In this document: positions 34,535-42,959 of the stretch, one piece after another
How positions within the stretch are numbered: position 1 is the stretch's first letter
Layout: every line of letters starts with the position of its first letter
NCBI GenBank assembly: GCA_947492175.1
Contig: CANLMQ010000001.1
Location: 298,238 to 362,237, forward strand
Reading direction: 5' to 3'
Length of the DNA stretch: 64,000 bases
Origin: an uncultured Draconibacterium sp.
GTDB taxonomy: Bacteria > Bacteroidota > Bacteroidia > Bacteroidales > Prolixibacteraceae
Notes under the pieces: model-generated
What the model saw: only the letters and a program-made list of their open reading frames with translations
Database searches by the model: none
What the model was told of the DNA's origin: nothing
Position numbers and translations under genes: made by a program

Positions 34535-35052
34535 ATCAGGTGAGCGATAAAAGGCTGCTTTGAAATTGTGGAAGCGGAGAAAATTCCTTAGTTGGAATCG
34601 AATCCAATTCAATCCATCCTCCAGGAAGGCGCAACGAAAAAGCCGGGTTTCGAAGACGGTAGCAATATCAGTTTCGATCAATCATCGAAGAAAAGTCAAA
34701 CGTTCTTTTAAGATTGAGTCATCAGGCAGGAAGTATAAAAAATTTCGGTTTTTTACTGCAAAACTGCACAACACTAACGAAGAAACTCCAAAGTGTTGAT
34801 TGGAAAGGGGAAGTCTGAAACAAGGCAAGCTTAATACACTGAAAAGACAATTCGTCCGGGAAGTTAATCGCAAGATTAATAAAGGGACAAATCAAAGGTT
34901 TTGCTGAAATACGTGAAACTTTAGATTCTGGGCAAATTCAGGTTCGCAAGAATCAGAAAATGCCGGTTGTAATAACCGTAACCTGGCACGAAAAGTAACT
35001 CCGGTTACTTGGAAGTGAATGGGAACTATTCGTAACAGAATAGTTCCCATTT
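34535..35052 (+). ncRNA. Candidate large structured RNA or cryptic transcript (~500 nt)
   Basis: This stretch between the fucosidase and the K+ channel has a consensus promoter at its left end and a strong intrinsic terminator at its right end. Local hairpins are dense in the 3' half: GATTCT with AGAATC, CGGTT-GTAAT-AACCG, and AAGTAAC-TCCG-GTTACTT. At the 5' end TTGGA pairs with TCCAA. A 79-codon frame exists (34560-34799) but opens with TTG, is extremely Lys/Arg rich and stops well before the terminator. A later open stretch ending ITVTWHEK at about 34998 has no start codon. I do not recognise it as RNase P, tmRNA, SRP or 6S RNA. A decayed gene is the main alternative. Confidence 0.42.
35021..35052 (+). 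terminator. Strong rho-independent terminator
   Basis: GGGAACTATTC (35021-35031) and GAATAGTTCCC (35038-35048) form a perfect 11-bp stem with a 6-nt loop, followed by ATTTGTGTTTT. It ends the transcription unit that begins at the promoter near 34523; no coding gene on the plus strand ends here. Confidence 0.8.
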
Positions 35053-35228
35053 GTGTTTTATGGCTATTGCAATTTCAATACTTCCATATCCTTCCACTTG
35101 CCTCATAATTCAATATTCTTTATTTTTAACCACATATAAATCATATAAAGGGCAATAATTTTACACTGCTCTCATTCTTATTTACACGGATATGCCGGAA
35201 TCAATACATAATTCAACTCACCATCACT

Positions 35229-35681
35229 ATGTTTAAAATCCTTATTATTGGTTTTGCTATTATTGCAGTAAATGTTTTTTTACAGGCCATAGCCAGCATG
35301 TACTTGAGTAAAAAAACAATACATTTACTGGAAGAATGGAAAAAAGAATATTCAAATTTCAGAATACTTCGCTTACTCTCTTTTTCATTTATGTTTCTTA
35401 CTTTGTTACACGTTCTTCACGCCCTTGTTTGGGCAATAAGTCTATACGCCTTACCTGCTATCCAAAGTAAATTCGTCAGATTTTCCGACATCTATTATTA
35501 CTCGATTGTTACGTTTACAACACTTGGTTATGGCGATATTACTCTTCATTCTGCGTGGCGCATCCTTTCAGGGATTGAAGCCATTAATGGCATTATGCTC
35601 ATCGGATGGTCAACAGCTTTAATGTACAATTTGATCCAGAATATTTACAAAATTCACAGAGAACGCGACACCAATAGCTAA
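35229..35681 (+). CDS. Minimal potassium channel-like protein
   Basis: A 150-residue membrane protein with an N-terminal TM helix, a second helix near residues 50-75, a pore helix and the K+ selectivity filter TTLGYGD, and a final TM helix (about 115-138). There is no regulatory RCK domain. Members of the ion-channel family pass K+ down its gradient; gating in this short form is unknown. Stand-alone gene. Confidence 0.8.
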   Translation: MFKILIIGFAIIAVNVFLQAIASMYLSKKTIHLLEEWKKEYSNFRILRLLSFSFMFLTLLHVLHALVWAISLYALPAIQSKFVRFSDIYYYSIVTFTTLGYGDITLHSAWRILSGIEAINGIMLIGWSTALMYNLIQNIYKIHRERDTNS

Positions 35682-35842
35682 TCAAAATATCTGGTTAGAT
35701 TCTTATACCACCACAATATCAACTCCGTAATGAAGCTGGTTTAAATATTCTCTTTATCCGCAATTTTCTATTTTTAAGGCTGTGTTGATAATTAGAATTC
35801 AGTCTGAGCAACTAATAACGCCCAATTATAACCATTTCTTAC

Positions 35843-35850
35843 TACCTTTG
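35843..35850 (+). promoter_or_regulatory. -7 promoter box for kdsA
   Basis: TACCTTTG matches TAnnTTTG, 20 bp before the kdsA ATG, which implies a very short leader. No clear TTTG -33 box was seen. Confidence 0.4.
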
Positions 35851-35870
35851 AATTTTAAAATTGACTGTAT

Positions 35871-36692
35871 ATGATTCCACAAATTGATAAAATAAAATAT
35901 ACCGACTCTGGTAACTTTTTTTTGCTGGCCGGCCCATGCGCTATTGAAGGAGAAAAAATGGCAATGGAAATTGCTGAAAAAATTGTTGCGATTTCAGAAC
36001 GCCTGAAAATACCTTATGTTTTTAAAGGTTCGTACCGTAAAGCAAATCGCTCGCGTATTGATTCGTTTACCGGAATTGGCGATGAAAAAGCCCTGAAAAT
36101 TCTCCGAAAAGTAAAAGAAACGTATAACATTCCTGTGGTAACAGATATTCATACGGCAGATGAAGCAGCAATGGCTGCCCAATACGTAGATGTGCTTCAG
36201 ATTCCCGCTTTTCTTTGCAGGCAAACCGATATTTTGGTGGCCGCAGCAAACACAGGAAAAGTAGTCAACATAAAGAAAGGTCAGTTTCTGTCGGCCGATG
36301 CCATGAGATTTGCAGTAACCAAGGTTCGCGAAAGTGGGAACTCAAACATAATACTTACCGAGCGTGGAACTACTTTTGGCTACCAGGATCTTGTGGTTGA
36401 TTACCGAGGAATCCCGGAAATGAAAACAATGGATGTACCGGTTGTTTTAGATATCACACACTCGCTGCAGCAACCCAATCAAACCAGCGGAGTAACCGGA
36501 GGAAAACCGGAGCTTATTGAAACTATTGCCCGTGCCGGAATTGCTGTTGGTGCCGATGGGATTTTTATTGAAACTCATCCAAATCCGGCAGAAGCAAAAT
36601 CAGACGGTGCAAATATGTTGCAACTGGATTTACTCGAAAATCTGTTGCAAAAATTAACGTTGATTAAACAAACCATAAATCAACTGGAATAA
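35871..36692 (+). CDS. kdsA: 3-deoxy-8-phosphooctulonate synthase (KDO8P synthase)
   Basis: Condenses phosphoenolpyruvate and arabinose 5-phosphate in lipopolysaccharide KDO synthesis. The 273-residue barrel shows the signature LAGPCAIEGEKMAMEIAEKI, then FKGSYRKANRSRIDSFTGIG and HSLQQPNQTSGVTGG. Length and motifs are canonical. It shares its last base with the start of the DinB-family gene (TAATG). Confidence 0.96.
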   Translation: MIPQIDKIKYTDSGNFFLLAGPCAIEGEKMAMEIAEKIVAISERLKIPYVFKGSYRKANRSRIDSFTGIGDEKALKILRKVKETYNIPVVTDIHTADEAAMAAQYVDVLQIPAFLCRQTDILVAAANTGKVVNIKKGQFLSADAMRFAVTKVRESGNSNIILTERGTTFGYQDLVVDYRGIPEMKTMDVPVVLDITHSLQQPNQTSGVTGGKPELIETIARAGIAVGADGIFIETHPNPAEAKSDGANMLQLDLLENLLQKLTLIKQTINQLE

Positions 36693-37165
36693 TGTCATTT
36701 ACATTGCTCACACAACAATTGAAAACTCTCGTATTAAGCTGGGAAACCAGGTTAATGAAACTGAACGAGGAACAAATTTCAATTCCCCGGAACAGACAAA
36801 ACCGAACAATCAAACAAATTGTTGGACACATGATTGATTCGGCTTCAAACAACACACACCGGGTGGTGCATCTGCAGTACAGAGAATCTCCTGTTAATTT
36901 TCCAAATTATGCAACCTATGGGAATAACGACAGGTGGATTGCCATCCAGAATTATCAGAATGAAGATTGGGATAACCTGGTTCAACTGTGGAAATATGCT
37001 CATTTGCATCTGATTCATATTATTGAAAATATTGTTCCTGAAAAAGTAAATGCAGAATGGCTGGCCGACACCGATAATGTAGTTTCGTTAAAAGAAATGG
37101 TGGAAGATTTTCCGCGCCACTTTGAATTACACATTTCGGAAATTGAAGAATTGCTAAACCGATAA
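36692..37165 (+). CDS. DinB-family protein
   Basis: A 157-residue four-helix bundle of the DinB/YfiT type. The three metal-binding histidine positions are present in VGHMIDSASNNTHR and in FPRHFELHISEIEE. Such proteins act as thiol-dependent transferases or are of unknown role. Translation is coupled to kdsA by a 1-bp overlap, but a functional link is not evident. Confidence 0.8.
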   Translation: MSFTLLTQQLKTLVLSWETRLMKLNEEQISIPRNRQNRTIKQIVGHMIDSASNNTHRVVHLQYRESPVNFPNYATYGNNDRWIAIQNYQNEDWDNLVQLWKYAHLHLIHIIENIVPEKVNAEWLADTDNVVSLKEMVEDFPRHFELHISEIEELLNR

Positions 37166-37229
37166 GAAGAACAGAAGAATAAAAAGCAGTCTTAAAGGTT
37201 TGAAATTGTAAAAATTCCTACGAGAATTA

Positions 37230-37253
37230 TCTCTCTGCACCAGCGCAGAGAGA
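37230..37253. terminator. Hairpin after the kdsA-dinB pair
   Basis: TCTCTCTGC and GCAGAGAGA form a perfect 9-bp stem with a 6-nt loop (ACCAGC), followed by TTTAG. It probably ends the kdsA operon. Confidence 0.55.
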
Positions 37254-37296
37254 TTTAGCAACAATGCTTTATCTTAACGCTGTACCAAATTGCTTT

Positions 37297-37464
37297 TCAG
37301 TAGTGTGGAATATCTTTCATTCCAAAGGGAATTATGCTTCAGCACAAGGGAATAAGTTCTCAGCAATGTTGCTTCATTGAGATTCCCTATGGAATTATCT
37401 TTCAGCAGTACTGAATATCTATCATTCCAAAGAGAATTATGCCTCAGCACTATCGAATTGTTCT
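37297..37464. repeat. Degenerate ~21-bp tandem repeat in the kdsA-spmAB spacer
   Basis: About eight units of 20-22 bp, each beginning TCAG or TCAT and containing GAAT, fill the spacer. Start points are 37297, 37317, 37339, 37360, a double unit to 37401, 37402, 37422 and 37444. Two three-unit blocks (37297-37359 and 37402-37463) are near-copies set 105 bp apart, five times 21. The plus-strand frame reads as heptad-like peptides (HSKGNYA, HSKENYA) but holds an internal stop and no start, so it is treated as non-coding. Confidence 0.6.
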
Positions 37465-37475
37465 CCGGATCAGTT

Positions 37476-38708
37476 TTAGTAAAAGAAAAGATAGGCTAAC
37501 AGAATAGATGCGATAATACCCACAAAATCAGCAATCAATCCGCATACAACAGCGTACCGGGTATTTTTAATTCCTACTGCACCAAAATAAACTGCCAGAA
37601 TATAAAAGGTAGTATCGGTGGCACCCTGTACCGTACTTGCCACACGCCCCACAAACGAATCGGCTCCGTAGGTAGACATGGCATCCACCATCATTCCACG
37701 CGCACCGCTTCCGCTAAGTGGTTTCATTAAAGCAGTTGGCAGAGCAGGGGTAAAATCGGCATTTATTCCCAATTGCTCAAATCCCCAGGTTACTCCTGAC
37801 ACCATCCAATCAAGTGTTCCTGAAGCGCGAAAAACACCAATAGCAACTAAAATTGCAACTAGGTAAGGTATAATTTTAACTGCCGTTTTAAATCCATCTT
37901 TTGCTCCTTCAATAAAGGCTTCGTAAACATTTACTTTTCGCCAAACCGCCATTAAAATAAAGGCAACTATTACAGTAAACAGAATAAAATTACTGGCCAG
38001 ATTTGACACCTGAGTTATTGCCTCTTTGTCGAGGGTAGTAAAATACCAGATTAACCCGACAATAAAGGCAGTTAATCCGCCCAGATACGCTAAAACAACT
38101 TTGTCTAACAGATTTATTTTTTGATAGATGGCAACTGAAATTAAACCGGCAATGGTCGAAAAATAAGTAGCCAGAAGAATAGGAATAAAAATATCAGAAG
38201 GATTTACAGCTCCCAACTGTGCCCTGTAAACCATTATGCTGATAGGTAACAAAGTTAGTCCTGATGTATTAAGCACCAAAAACATAATTTGCGCATTCGA
38301 TGCTGTATTTTTATTCGGATTGGTTGCCTGCATCTCTTTCATTGCCTGCAGCCCCATGGGAGTTGCAGCATTATCGAGGTTTAACATATTGGCGGCAATA
38401 TTCATCATAATAGAACCATGGGCAGGATGTTCTTTCCCAAGTTCAGGGAAAAGCTTATTAAAAAACGGACCAATTAATTTCGAAAAAACATGCACTATTC
38501 CACCCTTCTCTCCTATTTTCATTATCCCCATCCACAGGGTTAATACACCCGTTAATCCCAAAGAAATTTCAAAACCCGTTTTTGCCATGTCAAAGGTTGC
38601 CTTCACCATTTCGGGGAAAACTTCCACATCGCCCAGAAATATAAGCCGGGCCAATGCGATAATAAAAGCAGCAAGAAAGAAAAATATGAAGATATAATTT
38701 AGTGCCAT
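37476..38708 (-). CDS. SpmA/SpmB-like fused nucleoside-recognition membrane protein
   Basis: A 410-residue polytopic protein with two Gate-type (nucleoside recognition) halves corresponding to spore maturation proteins A and B of Firmicutes fused in one chain. Signatures include MNIAANMLNLDNAATPMGLQAMKEMQ in the SpmA half and ALPTALMKPLSGSGARGMMVDAM and VQGATDTTFYILAVYFGAVG in the SpmB half. In non-sporulating Bacteroidota its substrate is unknown; a transport role is likely. Monocistronic. Confidence 0.85.
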   Translation of the reverse strand: MALNYIFIFFFLAAFIIALARLIFLGDVEVFPEMVKATFDMAKTGFEISLGLTGVLTLWMGIMKIGEKGGIVHVFSKLIGPFFNKLFPELGKEHPAHGSIMMNIAANMLNLDNAATPMGLQAMKEMQATNPNKNTASNAQIMFLVLNTSGLTLLPISIMVYRAQLGAVNPSDIFIPILLATYFSTIAGLISVAIYQKINLLDKVVLAYLGGLTAFIVGLIWYFTTLDKEAITQVSNLASNFILFTVIVAFILMAVWRKVNVYEAFIEGAKDGFKTAVKIIPYLVAILVAIGVFRASGTLDWMVSGVTWGFEQLGINADFTPALPTALMKPLSGSGARGMMVDAMSTYGADSFVGRVASTVQGATDTTFYILAVYFGAVGIKNTRYAVVCGLIADFVGIIASILLAYLFFY

Positions 38709-39011
38709 CTAAAAGTAATGAGTTTTGAGCTATTCGTAACGGGTTAAAACCATGTATAATTTCAAACAGTAATTCTGTTTAAATAAGAAAAAGCAGGTTT
38801 TAATATAGGCAAACATAACAAAAAAGAGGGACTTTGCTGCCTTTCTCCTAAATCAAAGCAAATCTTAAATTAGTTCCCAAAATCAGGATTTTGCTTGCAA
38901 ACACAAAGGTATTAGCGGATTGTACTGAATTCCATGTTTTCGCCAATTATAGTATATGTTTTTTGAATTAAAAATTACTTTCTATACTTTTAGAATCTAA
39001 CCACTAATAAG
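38709..39011 (+). promoter_or_regulatory. Spacer with probable promoter for leader copy C
   Basis: No ORF was found. Near its right end, TTTG (38962-38965) is followed about 19 nt later by TACTTTTA (38985-38992), a near match to the -33/-7 pair. Transcription would then start close to 39000, only about 12 nt before the first base of leader copy C, so the transcript would begin with the element. Confidence 0.4.
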
Positions 39012-39102
39012 ATGAAACGAGCATAATAAAAAGTCTTTCCATTACACAGGAGAATGATTATGCGAGTTACATAAGTTGCAAAGAATAAACAATTATAAAC
39101 GA
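39012..39102 (+). promoter_or_regulatory. Conserved 5' leader element, copy C (upstream of membrane protein)
   Basis: It starts ATGAAACGAGCATAA and returns TTATGCGAGTTACAT. GCATAA pairs with TTATGC, where other copies have GCATGA/TCATGC or GCATGTA/TACATGC, so both sides change together. AAC pairs with GTT and ATG with CAT around a GA/GA loop. CATAAGTT can pair with AACGAATG at the start codon, interrupted by a 2x2 loop. The first ATG lies 91 nt before the gene start. This copy is 30 kb from the others and on the opposite strand. Confidence 0.62.
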
Positions 39103-39930
39103 ATGAAAAAAACTTCGTATTGGATTCTAGCCATTTTAATCACCTTAGCCGCAGTCATTTATCAACGAAAAACGGGCCCAACCTACGACAAAAAAATAAA
39201 AACCAATATTGAAGATACTGAATATGAATTCAAACTTATTCGCAGTTTCAGTGGAGAAAAAGATTGCAGGATTAAGCTGACAATTCCTGATAAATCGGTT
39301 TCGGGAATATTGGAATACAAGAAGTACCCCACAAAAGGAAACTGGACAAAGATTGAAATGTCAAGAGAATCAGATGATCTTGCCGGCATACTTCCCAACT
39401 TGCCTCCGGCCGGAAAATATGAGTATAAAATAACTCTTGTAAAAGGAGATCTCAAGTACAACCTCAACGAAGGAAAGCCGGTGATTATCCGCTTCAAAGG
39501 AGATGTTCCGGGCGCCATACTTATTCCTCACATTTTCCTTATGTTTTTTGCGATGTTGCTGGGAAACCTGGCCGGAATAATGGCTTTATTCAAATACAAA
39601 AAGTATAAATTATATACCAACCTAACCGTAATCGGATTGTTTATCGGTGGTTTAATTTTAGGTCCCTGGGTGCAATATTATGCATTTGGCGAGGCCTGGG
39701 CAGGAGTTCCGTTTGCCTGGGATTTAACCGATAACAAAACCCTTGTGGCATTTTTATTTTGGGTACTGGCATTTGCACTAAACAGAAAAAAGGAAAGGCC
39801 TGTTTATACCGTTGTTGCATCGGTTGTTATGCTGCTGGTTTATTCCATTCCGCACAGTATGTACGGTTCGCAACTCGATCCGGAAACCGGGGAAATTATT
39901 CAGGGTTGGATTCAGTTCTTCTTATTCTGA
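39103..39930 (+). CDS. Membrane protein of unknown function with extracytoplasmic N-domain
   Basis: A 275-residue protein: one N-terminal TM or signal anchor (residues 5-19), a beta-rich domain of about 120 residues outside the membrane, then about five TM helices from residue 140 on (PHIFLMFFAMLLGNLAGIMALF, then LTVIGLFIGGLILGP and others). No family recognised. The ATG at 39103 follows leader copy C directly; an upstream TTG at 39076 lies inside the element and was not used. It ends at a strong bidirectional terminator. Confidence 0.65.
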   Translation: MKKTSYWILAILITLAAVIYQRKTGPTYDKKIKTNIEDTEYEFKLIRSFSGEKDCRIKLTIPDKSVSGILEYKKYPTKGNWTKIEMSRESDDLAGILPNLPPAGKYEYKITLVKGDLKYNLNEGKPVIIRFKGDVPGAILIPHIFLMFFAMLLGNLAGIMALFKYKKYKLYTNLTVIGLFIGGLILGPWVQYYAFGEAWAGVPFAWDLTDNKTLVAFLFWVLAFALNRKKERPVYTVVASVVMLLVYSIPHSMYGSQLDPETGEIIQGWIQFFLF

Positions 39931-39952
39931 AAAAAGAGATTTGTAAAAACAA

Positions 39953-39985
39953 AAATGGAGATGCGAATAAATCGCATCTCCATTT
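39953..39985. terminator. Bidirectional terminator
   Basis: AAATGGAGATGCGA and TCGCATCTCCATTT form a perfect 14-bp stem with a 5-nt loop, flanked by A and T runs on each side. It serves both the plus-strand membrane protein gene and the minus-strand uronate operon that converge here. Confidence 0.85.
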
Positions 39986-40004
39986 ATTTATCTCAATTAG
40001 TAAC

Positions 40005-41273
40005 CTATAACTTTTTAATCGGAGCAGATAACTTTTCAGCTTCTTCTTCAATATACTTTTTAAAACCAGCTTCGGTTTTCCATTGTTCTTTTTCAAGCCC
40101 CCAGGCCGAGAAAAAATAATGTTTTGCCGGAACTCCGCTTTTGCATTTCTGCCCAATGTAGTACGTTTCGGAAATAATATTGCTAAAGCCTTTTTCTTTA
40201 ACTGTTACAAAGCCCAGCTTTGCAAAATTGATATTGCTTGTTTGTCCAATTTTACCGGCTTCTGATTCAGGAACAATCACTGCCATACCTAATTCATCGT
40301 TGTTTAACGATTGAACACCATGCGTTCCCACACACTGAAACCCGGCTGCTTTAAAAGCAAAAGGTTTCTCTTTTAGCATGCTGGTTACAATACCGGTTAC
40401 CACCTGATCTTCATCAGAACAACCGGTGAATGTTACATCCGACTCGAACCAGTATTTGCCCGGATAGATAGTAATTCGCTCAACGGCTTCCATATCTTCT
40501 CCATCCACATTCCAGCCCGAATAACGCAACTCAAAAATTGATCGAAACGGTCCTTCAATTATTTTCTGATATTCATAAACATCGGTAGAACCTAATCGGA
40601 AAAGCGAATCGTTTTTCAGCAAAGCAATTCCTCCGGCTCCCAGCGAACTTCCGCAGTGTAAAACATCCATCCCCCAGTCTGTCAGGTCGTGGTAACTTCC
40701 AAATTCCGGAGTATGAACATCGTCGGCAACCATTCGCGGTAAGAGTTTGCCAAACAAATCTTTTACGTTACGGCAATCAAAATATACCCGAAAACCTATT
40801 TTATCGTTCTCCCAGGTAACTCCTTCGCCCTGCGAAATAACCTTAAACTCCTCGGTGTAAGGAATGGCTTTGTAATTATCCTCTTCTTTCCACGAGCCGT
40901 CTTCCTGTTTAATACCTAAACGAAGATTTGTACGCTTTTCATACTTTGGATAATTTTCTTCAGTTACCCATTCAACTGTTAGTTCCTGTTCCTGATTCTT
41001 CTCAAAATCGAGAAGCAAAACAAGCTCATCCCATTTTCCATCCCCATCTACATCATCAACCTGTCCCGGAACAGTTTTACCAGCTCCTGTTTTAAACAGC
41101 GGAAGCATACCATCTTTTAGCTCTGTTTTTGCAGCCAGGTCGGCACGCGTTAACACAATAACCTCATCTGCACGATCTACAGCTAAAGGATTTTTAAAAG
41201 TAAATTTCACTTCACTCTGACAAGAAAAAAGTGTCAGAGAAATCATCAGGATTAAAAAATGTTGTAGCTTCAT
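40005..41273 (-). CDS. DUF4861-family lipoprotein, last gene of uronate operon
   Basis: A 422-residue lipoprotein (signal ending LFSC, Cys18). The body matches DUF4861, a beta-rich family of polysaccharide utilisation loci, with PGQVDDVDGDGKWDELVLLLDF near residue 70 and HDLTDWGMDVLHCGSSLGAGGI further on. Its activity is not established; it recurs near unsaturated glucuronyl hydrolases, and here it follows kduD by one base pair, so it belongs to the same operon as GH88, kduI and kduD. Confidence 0.8.
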   Translation of the reverse strand: MKLQHFLILMISLTLFSCQSEVKFTFKNPLAVDRADEVIVLTRADLAAKTELKDGMLPLFKTGAGKTVPGQVDDVDGDGKWDELVLLLDFEKNQEQELTVEWVTEENYPKYEKRTNLRLGIKQEDGSWKEEDNYKAIPYTEEFKVISQGEGVTWENDKIGFRVYFDCRNVKDLFGKLLPRMVADDVHTPEFGSYHDLTDWGMDVLHCGSSLGAGGIALLKNDSLFRLGSTDVYEYQKIIEGPFRSIFELRYSGWNVDGEDMEAVERITIYPGKYWFESDVTFTGCSDEDQVVTGIVTSMLKEKPFAFKAAGFQCVGTHGVQSLNNDELGMAVIVPESEAGKIGQTSNINFAKLGFVTVKEKGFSNIISETYYIGQKCKSGVPAKHYFFSAWGLEKEQWKTEAGFKKYIEEEAEKLSAPIKKL

Positions 41274-41274
41274 C

Positions 41275-42078
41275 TTATTCAGGAATTTCGTTTTCGCCTT
41301 TTACATAGCCAAAATTGGCAAGTATACCTCCATCAACATAAAGAACGTGACCATTAACAAAATCACTTGCTTTTGATGCAAGGAATAAAGAAGCATTTCC
41401 AATATCTTCGGGCTCTCCCCAGCGATTGGCAGGAGTACGTGTCATCACCAAATCGTTAAACGGGTGTCCGCCTTCGCGAATAGGAGCCGTTTGAGCAGTT
41501 GCAATATAACCGGGTCCGATTCCGTTTATCTGAACATTGTATTTCGCCCACTCGCAGCACATATTGGCAGTTAACAGTTTTAAACCACCTTTTGCCGATG
41601 CATAGGCCGATACATTCTGACGTCCGTAAACACTCATCATCGAGCACATATTGATAATTTTTCCGGAACGCTTTTCTATCATTTTTGGTGCTACACGTTT
41701 GGCTACAATAAGCGGTGCAACCAAATCAACATCGATTACCTGTTTGTAATCAGAAACTGCCATATCCAGAATAGGAACTCGTTTTATAATTCCGGCGTTG
41801 TTAACCAAAATATCAATCGATCCTACTTCTTCTTCTATTTTCGAAATTCCGCGGTCAACATCTTCCTCATCGGTAACATTAAACTTTAAGGTGTACGCAT
41901 CAATTCCAACTTTGGCATATTCTGCTTTACACTCTTCCAGTTTTTCTTCTGAAATATCGTTTACACAAATTTTAGCACCGGCCTGACCCAACACTTTTCC
42001 AATGGCCATCCCAATTCCATGGGTTCCGCCTGTTATCAAAGCAATTTTCCCTGATAAATCGAATAATTCCTGTATCAT
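41275..42078 (-). CDS. kduD: 2-deoxy-D-gluconate 3-dehydrogenase (KduD-type SDR)
   Basis: A short-chain dehydrogenase of 267 residues that interconverts 2,5-diketo-3-deoxygluconate and 2-keto-3-deoxygluconate. The NAD site is TGGTHGIGMAIG, the catalytic Tyr-x3-Lys is in SAYASAKGG, and NNAG follows the central strand. Its position directly downstream of kduI supports the KduD assignment over other gluconate dehydrogenases. Confidence 0.88.
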   Translation of the reverse strand: MIQELFDLSGKIALITGGTHGIGMAIGKVLGQAGAKICVNDISEEKLEECKAEYAKVGIDAYTLKFNVTDEEDVDRGISKIEEEVGSIDILVNNAGIIKRVPILDMAVSDYKQVIDVDLVAPLIVAKRVAPKMIEKRSGKIINMCSMMSVYGRQNVSAYASAKGGLKLLTANMCCEWAKYNVQINGIGPGYIATAQTAPIREGGHPFNDLVMTRTPANRWGEPEDIGNASLFLASKASDFVNGHVLYVDGGILANFGYVKGENEIPE

Positions 42079-42110
42079 ATTACTGTAATTTCCTGATTAA
42101 TATTTATTAA

Positions 42111-42953
42111 TTATCTTAAATCCTGAGGCTGAATCACATCCATATCAGTGTAATCGAGGTTTTCGCCTGCCATTCCCCAGATAAAAATATAGTTTGAAGT
42201 TCCGGCTGCCGAATGAATCGACCATTCAGGAGAAATTACTGCCTGTTCGTTTTTCATCCAGATATGACGGGTATCGGTTGGCTCACCCATAAAGTGACAA
42301 ACAGCCTGTTCTTCCGGTACATTGAAATAAAAATACACTTCGTTTCTGCGGCTGTGTTGATGAGGAGGCATGGTATTCCAAACGCTTCCGGTTTTTAACT
42401 CAGTCATTCCCATTTGCAACTGGCAGGTTTCTACCACTCCATTAATCAGCAACTGGTTAATATTTCTTTCGTTCGAAGTTTCCAAAGCACCTAAATGCAA
42501 TACATTTGCGTCGCCAAGGGTTACCAGTTTGGTAGGAAACTCTTTGTGCGCAGGCGCCGAGTTAAAATAAAAACGAGCAGGTTGTGCATCATCATCCGAC
42601 AAGAAAACAACTTCTTTGCTTCCTTTTCCGATGTACAGCGCATCTTTAAAACCCAGTTTATACTCGATACCATCAATAGTAATTGTACCGGCACCACCAA
42701 CATTAATTACTCCTACTTCGCGTCGCTCGCAAAAGTACTCTGCTTTTAGCGGATCAATAGTTTCTAACAATAGCGGACCATCAACAGGAACTGCTCCTCC
42801 AACAATGTAACGTTCGATAGATGAATAAACCATCCGAACATTGCCCGGATCCATTAACTTTTCTACCAAAAATTCCTTTCTAATTCTATCTGTCCCATAC
42901 GACTTAAAATCCTCTGGATGATAGGCGTATCTTTGTTCGTAAATAGTTGCCAT
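42111..42953 (-). CDS. kduI: 5-dehydro-4-deoxy-D-glucuronate isomerase
   Basis: Isomerises the unsaturated uronate breakdown product 5-keto-4-deoxyuronate to 2,5-diketo-3-deoxygluconate. The 280-residue cupin has the zinc-binding stretch MPPHQHSRRNEVYFYFN and the family ending TDMDVIQPQDLR. It is between GH88 and kduD in the operon. Confidence 0.95.
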   Translation of the reverse strand: MATIYEQRYAYHPEDFKSYGTDRIRKEFLVEKLMDPGNVRMVYSSIERYIVGGAVPVDGPLLLETIDPLKAEYFCERREVGVINVGGAGTITIDGIEYKLGFKDALYIGKGSKEVVFLSDDDAQPARFYFNSAPAHKEFPTKLVTLGDANVLHLGALETSNERNINQLLINGVVETCQLQMGMTELKTGSVWNTMPPHQHSRRNEVYFYFNVPEEQAVCHFMGEPTDTRHIWMKNEQAVISPEWSIHSAAGTSNYIFIWGMAGENLDYTDMDVIQPQDLR

Positions 42954-42959
42954 AATATA

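Noticed and set aside
34575..34605. Possible tRNA T-arm (TTGGA...TCCAA with TCGAAT)
   Set aside because: The loop is six rather than seven nt and no acceptor, D or anticodon arms could be placed around it.
34560..34799. A 79-codon Lys/Arg-rich frame in the candidate RNA region
   Set aside because: It opens with TTG without a ribosome site, composition is extreme, and it ends far from the terminator; treated as a by-product of purine-rich RNA.
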